Assembly: GCA_004558805.1 (NCBI GenBank)
Contig: SFDE01000014.1
Location: 1 to 47,624 of the forward strand
DNA from: Faecalibacterium prausnitzii
GTDB taxonomy: Bacteria; Bacillota; Clostridia; Oscillospirales; Ruminococcaceae
Length of the DNA: 47,624 nt
Direction: 5' to 3'
Made by a program: the position numbers and the translations under genes. The notes beneath the pieces are model-generated. The model saw nothing but the letters and a program-made list of their open reading frames with translations. It made no database searches and was not told where the DNA came from. Of the stretch, positions 1 through 8,054 are shown piece by piece (the first letter of the stretch is position 1; every line of letters begins with the position of its first letter).

Positions 1-1
1 C

Positions 2-388
2 AACAAGGAAAAGATGGCCATCAAGGTACCCAGCCCCAAGACCCAGATCAAGAGCCTTTCCGGCGGCAACCAGCAGAAGGTGCTGATCGCCCGCTGGCTG
101 GCAAACAACCCAGACGTGCTGATCCTGGACGAGCCCACCCGCGGCATCGACGTCGGTGCAAAGTATGAAATTTACTGCATCATCGCCGATCTGGCAAAGC
201 AGGGCAAGAGCATTATCATGATCTCCTCTGAAATGAGCGAGATCATCGGTATGTCCAACCGGGTCATGGTCATGTGCGATGGCCGTATCACCGGCTTTAT
301 CGACGGCAAGGACGCCACCCAGGAGAATATCATGGCTCTTGCTACTCAGTTTGAGACCGCACCTGACACAGCTGCGGCAAATCAGTAA
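2..388 (+). CDS. Sugar ABC transporter ATP-binding protein, C-terminal part (Mgl/Rbs type)
   Basis: Only the last 128 codons are inside the window; the frame is open to the left edge. The fragment carries the ABC signature SLSGGNQQKV, a Walker B segment (VLILDEPTRGID) and a switch region (SSEMSEI). This is the second nucleotide-binding domain of the double-domain ATPases that energise galactose, ribose or nucleoside import (RbsA/MglA/XylG family). It lies 18 bp upstream of the matching permease, so the two are one operon, with the binding protein presumably off the left edge. The exact sugar cannot be told from this fragment. Confidence 0.93.
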   Translation, partial: NKEKMAIKVPSPKTQIKSLSGGNQQKVLIARWLANNPDVLILDEPTRGIDVGAKYEIYCIIADLAKQGKSIIMISSEMSEIIGMSNRVMVMCDGRITGFIDGKDATQENIMALATQFETAPDTAAANQ

Positions 389-406
389 TTAAGGAGGCTG
401 TCTATC

Positions 407-1405
407 GTGGAAGCTACCAAGAAATTGAATGGCAAGGCTGTGGGCAAGTGGCTCAGCAACAACGCCATTATCATGATGATGCTGGCCATCACTCTGGTCG
501 TTGGCATCATTCACCCCAACTTCTTCTCCGGCACGAACATGATCAACCTGTTCAAGAACGTGTCCATCCGCTACATCATCGCACTGGGCATTTCCGGCTG
601 CCTGATCACCACCGGTAACGACCTGTCTGCCGGTCGTCTTGCCGGTTTTGCAGCCTGCCTCGCCTGCATCTTTGCGCAGACCGAGGGCGCAGCCGGCAAG
701 TTCTACGCCAACCTGCCCACCCTGCCCACCCCTGTGGTGTTCCTGCTGGTCATTGCCATCTGCGCCATCGTGGGTCTGTGCAACGGACTGGTGGTCAGCT
801 ACCTGAAGGTGCAGCCCTTCATTGCTACCTTGGGTATGCAGCAGGTGGTCTACGGTATCTGCCTTGTGTACACCGGCGGTACCCCCATCGGCTCTTTGAA
901 CAAAAACTTCACCTCTCTGGCCTCCAACACCATCCTGAAGGTTCCCGTGCTGATCTGGATCGCCCTGATCGTGGCTGTCTGCTTCTGGTTCCTGTACAAC
1001 AAGACCCGTCACGGCAAGTACATGTACGCCATCGGCGGCAACGAAGCTGCTGCTGAGGTGGCAGGCGTCAACGTCATCGCCACCAAGATCCGCATCTACA
1101 TCCTGGCCTCCTGCATGTTCGGTCTGGCAGGCTGCCTGCTGGCTGCAAAGTCCGGCGGCGCATCCGTCAACACTGCAATGGGCTATGAGCTGGACGCCAT
1201 CGCAGCCTGCACCATCGGCGGCGTTTCCACCACCGGCGGCGTTGGTACTGTTCCCGGCGTTCTGGTGGGCGTTCTGGTCTTTGAGCTGATGAAGGTTGCT
1301 CTGCAGTTCATGAACGTCAACTCTTCCTACACTTACATCGTTCAGGGTCTGGTCATCATCGTGGCTGTTGCCATCGATATCCGCAAGTACCTGGCAAAGA
1401 AGTAA
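407..1405 (+). CDS. Sugar ABC transporter permease (MglC/RbsC family)
   Basis: A 332-residue polytopic membrane protein of the branched-chain amino acid/ribose permease fold. It forms the import channel for the ATPase just upstream. It has about ten hydrophobic segments, the GxDLSxG-like stretch GNDLSAGRLAG after the first segments, and the cytoplasmic coupling segment NEAAAEVAGVNV followed by KIRIY. The start is GTG at 407, preceded by AAGGAGG at 391-396. The length fits MglC (about 336). An intrinsic terminator follows directly, so the operon ends here. Galactose/methylgalactoside is the closest guess, but ribose or another monosaccharide cannot be excluded. Confidence 0.92.
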   Translation: MEATKKLNGKAVGKWLSNNAIIMMMLAITLVVGIIHPNFFSGTNMINLFKNVSIRYIIALGISGCLITTGNDLSAGRLAGFAACLACIFAQTEGAAGKFYANLPTLPTPVVFLLVIAICAIVGLCNGLVVSYLKVQPFIATLGMQQVVYGICLVYTGGTPIGSLNKNFTSLASNTILKVPVLIWIALIVAVCFWFLYNKTRHGKYMYAIGGNEAAAEVAGVNVIATKIRIYILASCMFGLAGCLLAAKSGGASVNTAMGYELDAIAACTIGGVSTTGGVGTVPGVLVGVLVFELMKVALQFMNVNSSYTYIVQGLVIIVAVAIDIRKYLAKK

Positions 1406-1415
1406 GAACCCTATT

Positions 1416-1454
1416 GTGGGCTGTCTGCCTTGCGGCAGGCGGCCCACTTTTTTT
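1416..1454 (+). terminator. Rho-independent terminator of the sugar ABC operon
   Basis: A 14-bp stem (1416-1429 with 1434-1447, one mismatch) with a 4-nt loop is followed by seven T residues (1448-1454), 10 bp after the permease stop. Confidence 0.9.
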
Positions 1455-1467
1455 GTCGGCAGATTTA

Positions 1468-1476
1468 TGGTACAAT
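1468..1476 (+). promoter_or_regulatory. Extended -10 promoter for the small membrane protein
   Basis: TGGTACAAT is an extended -10 element (TGn plus TACAAT at 1471-1476), 28 bp before the ATG at 1504 and just after the preceding terminator. No good -35 is visible, since the correct spacing falls in the T-run. Confidence 0.5.
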
Positions 1477-1503
1477 ATTGAAAACGGTCACAGGAGGTGC
1501 GTT

Positions 1504-1824
1504 ATGGCACAGCAGGATCAGACCCCGCAGCAGCGGGAACAGGAGCTGGCACGGCGGGAGGCAGCACTTGCCGCCCAGGAACAGCAGCTGGCACGAGAGC
1601 AGGCAGAGCTTGCGGGGCAGAAGGCGGAACTGGAAGAAGGCAAGAAAAGCCTGTTGAACAACGGGGATAAGAACTTTGTCAACGCCAAGGAAAAGATGTA
1701 CGACAAGTTCCCCCTGACGGTACATCAGATGGATATCATCATCGGGGTGCTGCTGGGGCTTATTGTGCTCTTCCTTGTGCTGGGGGTGACCCACACCAGC
1801 TTTTTTGGGTTGTTTGGGGGCTGA
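1504..1824 (+). CDS. Small coiled-coil, single-pass membrane protein
   Basis: A 106-residue protein of unknown function. The start is ATG 1504 with AGGAGG about 8 bp upstream; a longer frame reading back to 1414 runs through the terminator and is rejected. Residues 1-55 are rich in Gln, Glu, Ala and Arg, with heptad-like QEQELARREAALAAQEQQL repeats that predict a coiled coil. Residues about 78-97 (IIIGVLLGLIVLFLVLGV) form one transmembrane helix, and the protein ends in a short Gly/Phe tail. It would be tail-anchored with the coil in the cytoplasm. I do not recognise the family. It sits between two transporter units with its own promoter. Confidence 0.75.
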   Translation: MAQQDQTPQQREQELARREAALAAQEQQLAREQAELAGQKAELEEGKKSLLNNGDKNFVNAKEKMYDKFPLTVHQMDIIIGVLLGLIVLFLVLGVTHTSFFGLFGG

Positions 1825-1877
1825 GACCGCCAAAACGGAAAGACCCGCCGGCAGTTCCGGCGGAAAGGGGTGTAACC

Positions 1878-2837
1878 ATGAAACAGAAAGGAATGGCGTT
1901 GCTGCTGGCAGCCTGTCTGCTGGCGGCGCTGGTGCTTACCGGCTGCCGGGCAGAAAAACCGGTGCAGCGGCTGCGAATGGGCGTTGCGGGAGAAGGCGGC
2001 GTGTACTACGAACTGGGGCAGGCGTATGCCGCCCGGGCAGAGGATGTGGGCAGCATTCAGATAAAGACCACCGCCGGCTCTGCGGCAAACCTGCGGCTGC
2101 TGTCCGGGGAATATCTGCAGCTGGCAATTGCGCAGGCAGACTTGGTGCAGGAGGCATACCAGCACACCGGCATCTTCCGGGATGAGGAGGAAGGCAGCGG
2201 CTTTGGGGCGGTGGCAGCACTGTACACCGAGGCGTGTCAGGTCGTCGTCCGGGCGGATTCCGGCATTGAGTCGGTGGAGCAGCTGCAGGGCAGGACCGTC
2301 AGTTTGGGAGCGGAGGATTCCGGCACCGAGCAGAACGCCCTGCAGATCCTTGCCGCCTATGGCTTGAACGAAAAGCTGGTGTCCACGGTGAACCTGAACT
2401 ACGAGGACGCTGCCGCCCAGCTGAAGGCGGGAAAGATCGACGGGCTGTTTATTACGGCAGGCGTTCCCAGCCCGGTGCTTACCGAGCTGGCAGGGGAGTG
2501 TGAGCTGCGGTGGCTGAATGTGGACGGCACGGCGGCACAGCGTCTCACCGCCGCTTACAGCGCCTACAGCGCCATTACCCTGCCGGCAGGCACCTATCCC
2601 GGGCAGACCGGGGAAGTGCGTACCGTAGGGGTCAAAGCGGTGCTGCTGGCGGCGGACCGGCTGCCGGCAAAGCAGGTGCAGCAGCTGACCGGGCTGCTGT
2701 TTGCCCGGCAGGAAGAGCTGGAGCAGGAGCTGGGCATCCGGCTGGACCGGGAGGCGGACGCTGTAGAGGGCGTGGGGATCCCCTTCCACCCCGGGGCTGC
2801 TGCCTATTACAAAGAAAAAGGACTCACGATAGAGTGA
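1878..2837 (+). CDS. TAXI-family solute-binding lipoprotein
   Basis: A 319-residue exported lipoprotein. Signal peptide residues 1-22 end in the lipobox LTGC with Cys23 as the lipidated residue. The mature part opens with MGVAGEGGVYYELGQAYA and continues with TTAGSAANLRLLSGEYLQLAIAQ, the hallmark pattern of TAXI (TRAP-associated extracytoplasmic immunogenic) binding proteins. Known TAXI proteins bind small acids, including glutamate/glutamine in a Thermus member. The usual TRAP membrane subunits are absent. The next gene, 27 bp away, is a GltS glutamate symporter. A glutamate-like ligand is therefore inferred, not shown. Start ATG 1878 is preceded by GGAAAGGGG at short distance. Confidence 0.88.
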   Translation: MKQKGMALLLAACLLAALVLTGCRAEKPVQRLRMGVAGEGGVYYELGQAYAARAEDVGSIQIKTTAGSAANLRLLSGEYLQLAIAQADLVQEAYQHTGIFRDEEEGSGFGAVAALYTEACQVVVRADSGIESVEQLQGRTVSLGAEDSGTEQNALQILAAYGLNEKLVSTVNLNYEDAAAQLKAGKIDGLFITAGVPSPVLTELAGECELRWLNVDGTAAQRLTAAYSAYSAITLPAGTYPGQTGEVRTVGVKAVLLAADRLPAKQVQQLTGLLFARQEELEQELGIRLDREADAVEGVGIPFHPGAAAYYKEKGLTIE

Positions 2838-2864
2838 GCGGAGGGAGACAGAAGGAAAGGATCT

Positions 2865-4052
2865 ATGAAGATAGAATTGGATATGTATCAGACCCTTGCC
2901 CTTGCGGTGCTGGTGCTGATGCTGGGTAAATTTTTGCGGGAGAGGGTGCGTCTGCTGGAGCGGTTCTGCATCCCGGCTCCGGTGATCGGCGGCGTGCTTT
3001 TTGCCATCTTTACCTGCGTGTGCTATGTGACCGGGGCGGCGGAGTTTGCCTTTGACGACACCCTCAAAGAGGTGTGTATGGTCATGTTCTTTACCTCGGT
3101 GGGCTTTCAGGCGAACCTGAAGGTGCTGAAAGGCGGCGGCAGGGCAATGGCGGTGTTTCTGGGAGTGGTCATCGTTTTGATCCTCGGTCAGAACTTCCTT
3201 GCGGTGGGGCTGGCAAAGCTGGTGGGGGTCAGCCCGCTGGTGGGGCTTTGCACCGGCTCCATCCCTATGGTAGGCGGACACGGAACCGCAGGCGCCTTTG
3301 GTCCGGTGCTGGAGGATTTTGGCATCCGAGGAGCCACCACTCTGTGCACGGCGGCGGCGACCTATGGACTCATTGCGGGCAGCGTGATGGGCGGACCTCT
3401 GGGCAAGATGCTCATTGAGCGGCACCGTCTGCTGGATACCATCGTGCCGGAGGACGACAGCCTGCTGGTGGAGGAAGAGATCAAGCACGAGCGGCACAGC
3501 AGCATGTACCCGGCGGCCAGCTTTCAGCTCATTATCGCCATGGGCATCGGCACGGTGCTTTCCCGGCTGCTGAGCCTGACCGGCATGACCTTCCCGGTGT
3601 ATATCGGGGCAATGATCGCCGCTGCCTGCATCCGCAATCTGGGAGAGTACGGCGGCAGCTTTACGGTCTATATGGGCGAGATCAACGATCTCGGCGGCAT
3701 CTGCCTGTCCCTTTTTCTGGGCATGGCAATGATCACCCTGAAGATCTGGCAGCTGGCGGAGCTGGCACTGCCTCTGGTGGTGCTGCTGGCAGGACAGACC
3801 CTGTTTATGATCCTGTACGCTGCAGTGGTGGTGTACAACGTCATGGGGCGTGACTATGATGCGGCAGTCATCGTCTCCGGCACCTGCGGCTTCGGCATGG
3901 GCGCCACCCCCAACGCCATGGCAAATATGCAGGCGGTGTGCGACAAGTATTCCCCCTCGGTTAAGGCGTATCTGCTGATCCCGCTGGTGGGCAGTCTGTT
4001 TGCGGACTTCCTCAATAGTCTCACTATCACCCTGTTTATCAACTTTATCTGA
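2865..4052 (+). CDS. gltS: Sodium/glutamate symporter GltS
   Basis: A 395-residue membrane protein, close to the 401 residues of E. coli GltS. GltS imports glutamate with sodium. The repeated inverted-topology halves carry GSIPMVGGHGTAGAFGP (about residue 128 onward) and SGTCGFGMGATPNAMANM (about residue 337 onward), the two re-entrant Gly-rich loops typical of the family. About ten membrane segments are visible. The start is ATG 2865 with GGAAAGGA upstream. It follows a TAXI binding protein in the same operon, an unusual partner for a secondary symporter normally acting alone. Confidence 0.93.
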   Translation: MKIELDMYQTLALAVLVLMLGKFLRERVRLLERFCIPAPVIGGVLFAIFTCVCYVTGAAEFAFDDTLKEVCMVMFFTSVGFQANLKVLKGGGRAMAVFLGVVIVLILGQNFLAVGLAKLVGVSPLVGLCTGSIPMVGGHGTAGAFGPVLEDFGIRGATTLCTAAATYGLIAGSVMGGPLGKMLIERHRLLDTIVPEDDSLLVEEEIKHERHSSMYPAASFQLIIAMGIGTVLSRLLSLTGMTFPVYIGAMIAAACIRNLGEYGGSFTVYMGEINDLGGICLSLFLGMAMITLKIWQLAELALPLVVLLAGQTLFMILYAAVVVYNVMGRDYDAAVIVSGTCGFGMGATPNAMANMQAVCDKYSPSVKAYLLIPLVGSLFADFLNSLTITLFINFI

Positions 4053-4105
4053 TCTTGTTCTGGTGTTTCGGGGCGGGATACCGCTGCCGGGAAAGGAGAA
4101 GGAAA

Positions 4106-4315
4106 ATGTCACTGAAGGCGCAGCTGGACCGGTGGTTCCGGCAAAAGGAGACCGGCGGGTCCGGGGAGAAGCAGCAGACGGTGGCGCTGCCGGAGGTCCA
4201 CACCGGAAAGGTGCGGCACCCGGAGGAGCAGACCACCCCTGCAGCAGATAAGTCCATCCACTACGACAATGTGGCGATTCCGGAAGTCCACATCCATCCC
4301 AAAAAACAAAAGTAA
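4106..4315 (+). CDS. Small soluble protein with a repeated PEVH motif
   Basis: A 69-residue hydrophilic protein. ATG 4106 follows AAAGGAGAAGG. It carries two similar segments, VALPEVHTGK (about 27-36) and VAIPEVHIHP (about 56-65), so it may be an internal duplication that places two His-containing loops. There is no membrane segment and no recognised domain. It is the last gene before a strong terminator and sits 53 bp after gltS, so it probably belongs to the TAXI-gltS transcript. Function unknown. Confidence 0.6.
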   Translation: MSLKAQLDRWFRQKETGGSGEKQQTVALPEVHTGKVRHPEEQTTPAADKSIHYDNVAIPEVHIHPKKQK

Positions 4316-4320
4316 AGCAG

Positions 4321-4366
4321 GACCCTCCCGGTCACAGCCTCAGGGCGGTACCGGGAGGGTCTTTTT
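4321..4366 (+). terminator. Rho-independent terminator of the TAXI-gltS operon
   Basis: A perfect 12-bp stem (4321-4332 with 4350-4361) is followed by TTTTT. Confidence 0.92.
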
Positions 4367-4401
4367 GCATTTATATTTATGTCCCGTAGCGGCGAGACCA
4401 C

Positions 4402-4443
4402 AAAAATACACCCCCTGCAGCCATACGGGCGGCTGCAGGGGGT
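4402..4443 (-). terminator. Rho-independent terminator of the NCS2 permease gene
   Basis: A perfect 13-bp stem (4410-4422 with 4431-4443). On the minus strand it is followed by a T-run (complement of 4402-4406). It faces the plus-strand terminator at 4321 in a convergent arrangement. Confidence 0.88.
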
Positions 4444-4468
4444 GCTGTTATCTTATCTTCTCAAAGGA

Positions 4469-5839
4469 TCAGAGGAAGACATACTTCAGGATGAACAGAA
4501 GAGTCAGCACGTACATCAGGGGGCTGATCTTCTTTTCCTTTGCCTTGCCGGTGAACAGATTGATGAGGGTCCAGGAGATGACACCGATGGCAATGCCCTC
4601 AGAGATGCTGTAGGCAGTGGGCATGGCAAGGATGGTCAGGAAGGCGGGGATGCCCTCGCTGGGGTCGCTGAAGTCGATCTTCAGAGCGGAGCCCATCATG
4701 TAGAAGCCCACAATGATCAGGGCGGGAGCGGTGGCAAAGCTGGGGATGGTGAGGAACAGGGGGCTGAACACCACAGCAAGCAGGAACAGCACGCCGGTGG
4801 TCATGGAGGTCAGACCGGTACGACCGCCCTCGGTGACGCCGGAAGCGCTCTCCACAAAGGTGGTGGTGGTGGAAGTGCCCAGCACAGCGCCGGCGCAGGT
4901 GGCGATGGAGTCTGCCATCAGAGCGCCCTTGATGTGGGGCAGCTTGCCATCTTCGTCCAGCATGTCCGCCTTGGAGGCAACGCCGATGAGGGTGCCCAGG
5001 GTGTCGAACAGGTCAACGAAGAGGAAGGAGAACATGACGGCAAAGAAGTTCAGCAGACCCACGCCGGAGAAGTCGGTCTTGAACACCTGACCAAAGGTCT
5101 TGCCCAAAGCGGAGAAGTCAAAGCTGACAAAGCTGGTGGGGATGACGGAGAACATGCCGGCTTCCACATCGGGGACATAGAGACCGGTGAGCTCGCAGAC
5201 GATGCCCAGCAGCCAGGTGATGAGGATGCCGTAGAGGATGCCGCCCTTGACCTTCTTTACCAGCAGGATGGCGGTGATGACCACGCCGATGAGGGCAAGG
5301 ATGGCACCCATGCCCACGCTGTGGAAGGTCTCGCCCTTGAAGTGCTGGTAGGTCACCAGAGTGGAGTCGCTGTTGACGATGAGCTTGGCGTTCTGCAGAC
5401 CAACGAATGCCACAAACAGACCGATGCCCACGCTGACGGCGCTCTTCAGGGTCATGGGGATGGCGTTGAAGATGCCCTCACGGACGTTGGTGAGAGACAG
5501 CACGATGAAGATGATGCCTTCTACAAAGACAGCCATCAGGGCAAGCTGCCAGCTGTAGCCCATGGTCAGAACCACGGTGTAGGAGAAGTAGGCGTTCAGA
5601 CCCATGCCGGGAGCAAGGGCAAAGGGATAGTTGGCAAGCAGAGCCATGAGAGCGGTGCCCACAAAGGATGCCAGAGAAGTGGCGATCAGCACAGCGTTGG
5701 CGTCCATGCCCGAAGCAGACAGGATGCTGGGATTGACCGCAAGGATGTATGCCATGGTCATGAAGGTGGTGATACCTGCCATGATCTCGGTCTTTACATC
5801 GGTGTGATTTTCCTTCAGATGAAAGACATTTTCTAACAT
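4469..5839 (-). CDS. NCS2-family purine permease (AzgA/PbuG type)
   Basis: A 456-residue polytopic membrane protein importing hypoxanthine, guanine or adenine with protons. The start is ATG at 5839 with GGAGG just upstream on the minus strand; a longer frame reaching 5947 crosses the promoter and is rejected. The signature N-terminus reads EIMAGITTFMTMAYILAVNPSIL, followed by APGMGLNAYFSYTVV. GTSTTTTFVESASGVTEGGRTGL is the conserved substrate-site segment of the AzgA branch. It is monocistronic, bounded by its own promoter and terminator. No purine riboswitch was found in its short leader. The exact purine is not resolvable by eye. Confidence 0.93.
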   Translation of the reverse strand: MLENVFHLKENHTDVKTEIMAGITTFMTMAYILAVNPSILSASGMDANAVLIATSLASFVGTALMALLANYPFALAPGMGLNAYFSYTVVLTMGYSWQLALMAVFVEGIIFIVLSLTNVREGIFNAIPMTLKSAVSVGIGLFVAFVGLQNAKLIVNSDSTLVTYQHFKGETFHSVGMGAILALIGVVITAILLVKKVKGGILYGILITWLLGIVCELTGLYVPDVEAGMFSVIPTSFVSFDFSALGKTFGQVFKTDFSGVGLLNFFAVMFSFLFVDLFDTLGTLIGVASKADMLDEDGKLPHIKGALMADSIATCAGAVLGTSTTTTFVESASGVTEGGRTGLTSMTTGVLFLLAVVFSPLFLTIPSFATAPALIIVGFYMMGSALKIDFSDPSEGIPAFLTILAMPTAYSISEGIAIGVISWTLINLFTGKAKEKKISPLMYVLTLLFILKYVFL

Positions 5840-5866
5840 GAAAAAACCTCCAGTGTTGTGTGTAGC

Positions 5867-5892
5867 TTCTGCCGGTTGCGTGCGGCAGAAGA
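5867..5892 (-). promoter_or_regulatory. Leader hairpin of the NCS2 permease mRNA
   Basis: CTTCTGCCG and CGGCAGAAG pair as a 9-bp stem in the short 5' leader between the promoter and the RBS. There is no T-run, so it is not a terminator. It may stabilise the mRNA or be a protein site. Confidence 0.4.
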
Positions 5893-5905
5893 AAGAACAA
5901 AAGCA

Positions 5906-5935
5906 ATTGTAGCACAGGGAACAACAGTTTGTCCA
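5906..5935 (-). promoter_or_regulatory. Sigma-A-like promoter for the NCS2 permease
   Basis: On the minus strand TGGACA (complement of 5930-5935), 18 bp, then TACAAT (complement of 5906-5911) preceded by TGC, an extended -10. Confidence 0.75.
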
Positions 5936-5939
5936 TAGT

Positions 5940-6285
5940 TTTGACATAAATTCTTCTTGTTTCGTGGAAAATTCACGAAAGAGTATGACTTTTTACGCAA
6001 AACGGGGGCTCCGGAACTGTCTGCGGCAGCAGACAGAAAACTGCCCCGGAAAGGGCAGACCCGGCGGCGGAAGTACAACGCAGTTTTTTTGATGGAAAAA
6101 TCCGGCGTTTTGTAAAATGGACGCAGACACGCCGGAAAAAACGGAAAAAATCTATACAAACTGGATAATACGATACCAGAAATACTCTGCGACCCTGCAA
6201 AAGTACACACTGTCGGAAAGGGGAAAAGGGTGGTATCCTTTTGCCATGGCAAGCAAAACCAACAGAAAGGAGTGAAAGGGACCCC
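5940..6285. other. Gene-free spacer upstream of the virion-gene cluster
   Basis: No credible gene. Contents: a perfect 8-bp hairpin (6017-6024 with 6029-6036), a 6-bp hairpin (6041-6046 with 6053-6058), and an 8-bp inverted repeat TCCGGCGT/ACGCCGGA (6101-6108 with 6129-6136). A possible plus-strand promoter has TTGATG at 6089-6094, 18 bp, TAAAAT at 6113-6118. The inverted repeat brackets the possible -10, so it could be an operator. No integrase or repressor gene and no tRNA-end copy is visible at this left boundary. Confidence 0.5.
6089..6118 (+). promoter_or_regulatory. Possible promoter/operator of the virion-gene cluster
   Basis: TTGATG-18-TAAAAT with an 8-bp inverted repeat centred on the -10. 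It lies about 170 bp before the first cluster gene. It is the best plus-strand candidate in the spacer, but the match is moderate. Confidence 0.35.
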
Positions 6286-6570
6286 ATGGGGCAGACAAAA
6301 GCATCCAAAGGGCTGGAAAGCCTGAATCGTGCCACCGACATCCTCAGCACCCTGCTGGCGCAGCAGGTCCGGGAGCTGAACAGCCGGCAGCGGGCGGCAC
6401 GCCGGGAAGGCGAAAGCGACCCCGGCACCATGAAGGGACTGAAGGAGGCAACGGCAGTGCTCAAGGACCTTGCCGCCGTGGCAAAGACCCTGAACGATCA
6501 GGGCATGAGTGATCAGGGTACCGAAACCGGCGTGGTGGTGCTGCCCTGTGTGGAGGAGGAAGAACCATGA
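6286..6570 (+). CDS. Small first gene of the virion cluster (possible terminase small subunit)
   Basis: A 94-residue, mostly helical hydrophilic protein. ATG 6286 follows AAAGGG at close spacing and AAAGGAG a little further up. Its last codons overlap the terminase large subunit start (ATGA), implying coupled translation. Position directly before the large terminase is where small terminase subunits sit. However, I see no clear helix-turn-helix, only a helical stretch (GLESLNRATDILSTLLAQQV) and an acidic tail (VEEEEP). The role is inferred from position only. Confidence 0.6.
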   Translation: MGQTKASKGLESLNRATDILSTLLAQQVRELNSRQRAARREGESDPGTMKGLKEATAVLKDLAAVAKTLNDQGMSDQGTETGVVVLPCVEEEEP

Positions 6571-8015
6571 CCATGGCAAAGACACGGACCCCGGTGATCT
6601 GGAGACCCCAGCCCCGGCAGGCGGAATTTATGCGGCGGAGGGAGCCGGAGGTACTCTACGGCGGGGCGGCTGGAGGAGGCAAAAGCGATGCGCTGATCAT
6701 CGAGGCGCTGCGGCAGGTCCATATCCCGCATTACAGAGGGTTGATCCTGCGCAAAACCTACCCGCAGTTATCAGATCTGGTGGACAAAAGCCAGAGCTAC
6801 TACCGCCGGGCGTTCCCTCAGGCACAGTATAACGCCACCTCCCATGTGTGGACCTTCCCCAGCGGGGCAAAGATCTGGTTTGGGTCCATGCAGTACACCA
6901 AGGACCGCACCAACTATCAGGGCAAGGCATACGACTTTATCGGCTTTGACGAACTGACCCATTTTGAGTGGGAAGAGTACAGCTATATGATGAGCCGCAA
7001 CCGCCCCACCGGTCCCGGCACCCGGGTGTATATGCGTGCCACCACCAACCCCGGGGGCATCGGGCATGGCTGGGTGAAGGCACGGTTCATCACCCCCGCC
7101 CCGCCCGGCACTCCCATCACCGAGGAGTACGAGGTAAAGCTGCCGGACGGCTCCACCCAGACCCTGCGGCGCTCCCGGGTGTTCATCCCATCCAGCATCT
7201 TTGACAACCCCGCCCTGCTGCGGAACGACCCCGGGTATCTGGCAAGTCTGGCGGCAATGCCGGAGGCGGAAAAGCAGGCGCTGCTCTACGGCAGCTGGGA
7301 CAGCTTTTCCGGGCAGGTGTTCACCGAGTGGCGCAACGACCCCGGACATTATGCCGACCAGCGGTGGACCCACGTCATCGCTCCCTTTACCATCCCAAGG
7401 CACTGGCAGATCTGGCGGGGCTTTGATTTTGGCTATTCCAAGCCTTTTTCTGTGGGGTGGTATGCGGTAGATGAAGAGGGGCGGCTGTATCGGATCCGGG
7501 AGCTGTACGGCTGCACCGGACGACCCAACGAGGGGCTGCGTATCGACCCGGTGGAGCAGGCAAGGCGGATCCGGGAGGTGGAGCAGAACGACCCCCTTCT
7601 GCGGGGGCGGGTGATCCACAGCGTGGCAGACCCGGCGATCTTTGACGAGAGCCGGGGAGAGAGCATAGCGGCTATGATGGAGCGGGCACCCAACTTTCTG
7701 CACTGGCAGCCCGGGGACAACACCCGACTGGCAGGCAAGATGCAGTTCCACTACCGCCTTGCCTTTGACCCGGAAGGGCGACCCATGTTTCAGGTGTTCA
7801 GCAGTTGCCGGCATTTCATTCGGACCATCCCCAACCTTGTGTACGACGAGAGCGATGTGGAGGACATCGACACCCGGCAGGAGGACCACATCTACGACGA
7901 GTGCCGCTATGTGCTGATGGAAAACCCCATCAGCCCTCCGGTGCAAAAGGGGGCGGTCTTTGTGCCGGATGACCCGCTGGAGCTGCATCGGCAGGCGAGA
8001 TTTTACCGGATCTGA
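6567..8015 (+). CDS. terL: Phage terminase large subunit
   Basis: A 482-residue DNA-packaging motor: an ATPase that pumps DNA into the procapsid plus a nuclease that cuts it. Walker A is GGAAGGGKS at residues 32-40. Walker B ends in D128-E129 (FIGFDEL). A motif III-like ATTNPGG follows. The C-terminal RNase H-like nuclease has likely acidic residues D287 (FDFGYSKPF), D355 (SVADPAIFD) and D444 (HIYDECRY). All catalytic motifs are intact, so this is not a decayed gene. It overlaps the upstream small gene by 4 bp; the alternative start ATG at 6573 would remove only two residues. It resembles the Terminase_6 family. Confidence 0.93.
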   Translation: MTMAKTRTPVIWRPQPRQAEFMRRREPEVLYGGAAGGGKSDALIIEALRQVHIPHYRGLILRKTYPQLSDLVDKSQSYYRRAFPQAQYNATSHVWTFPSGAKIWFGSMQYTKDRTNYQGKAYDFIGFDELTHFEWEEYSYMMSRNRPTGPGTRVYMRATTNPGGIGHGWVKARFITPAPPGTPITEEYEVKLPDGSTQTLRRSRVFIPSSIFDNPALLRNDPGYLASLAAMPEAEKQALLYGSWDSFSGQVFTEWRNDPGHYADQRWTHVIAPFTIPRHWQIWRGFDFGYSKPFSVGWYAVDEEGRLYRIRELYGCTGRPNEGLRIDPVEQARRIREVEQNDPLLRGRVIHSVADPAIFDESRGESIAAMMERAPNFLHWQPGDNTRLAGKMQFHYRLAFDPEGRPMFQVFSSCRHFIRTIPNLVYDESDVEDIDTRQEDHIYDECRYVLMENPISPPVQKGAVFVPDDPLELHRQARFYRI

Positions 8016-8054
8016 CCCGGCAGGTACATTTTAAAAAGAAAAGGAGAAACGCAT

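Noticed and set aside
1725..4112. Very long open frame on the minus strand opposite the TAXI-gltS genes
   Set aside because: It is antisense to three well-supported genes; composition is Gln/His-rich as expected from a GC-rich shadow, with no RBS or domain.
4379..5836. 485-codon plus-strand open frame rich in Gly, Asp, Gln and His
   Set aside because: It is antisense to the NCS2 permease, whose motifs are clear; typical shadow composition.
5840..5935. Purine riboswitch before the NCS2 permease
   Set aside because: The leader from the promoter is only about 60 nt and has one simple hairpin; the three-way aptamer core is not seen.
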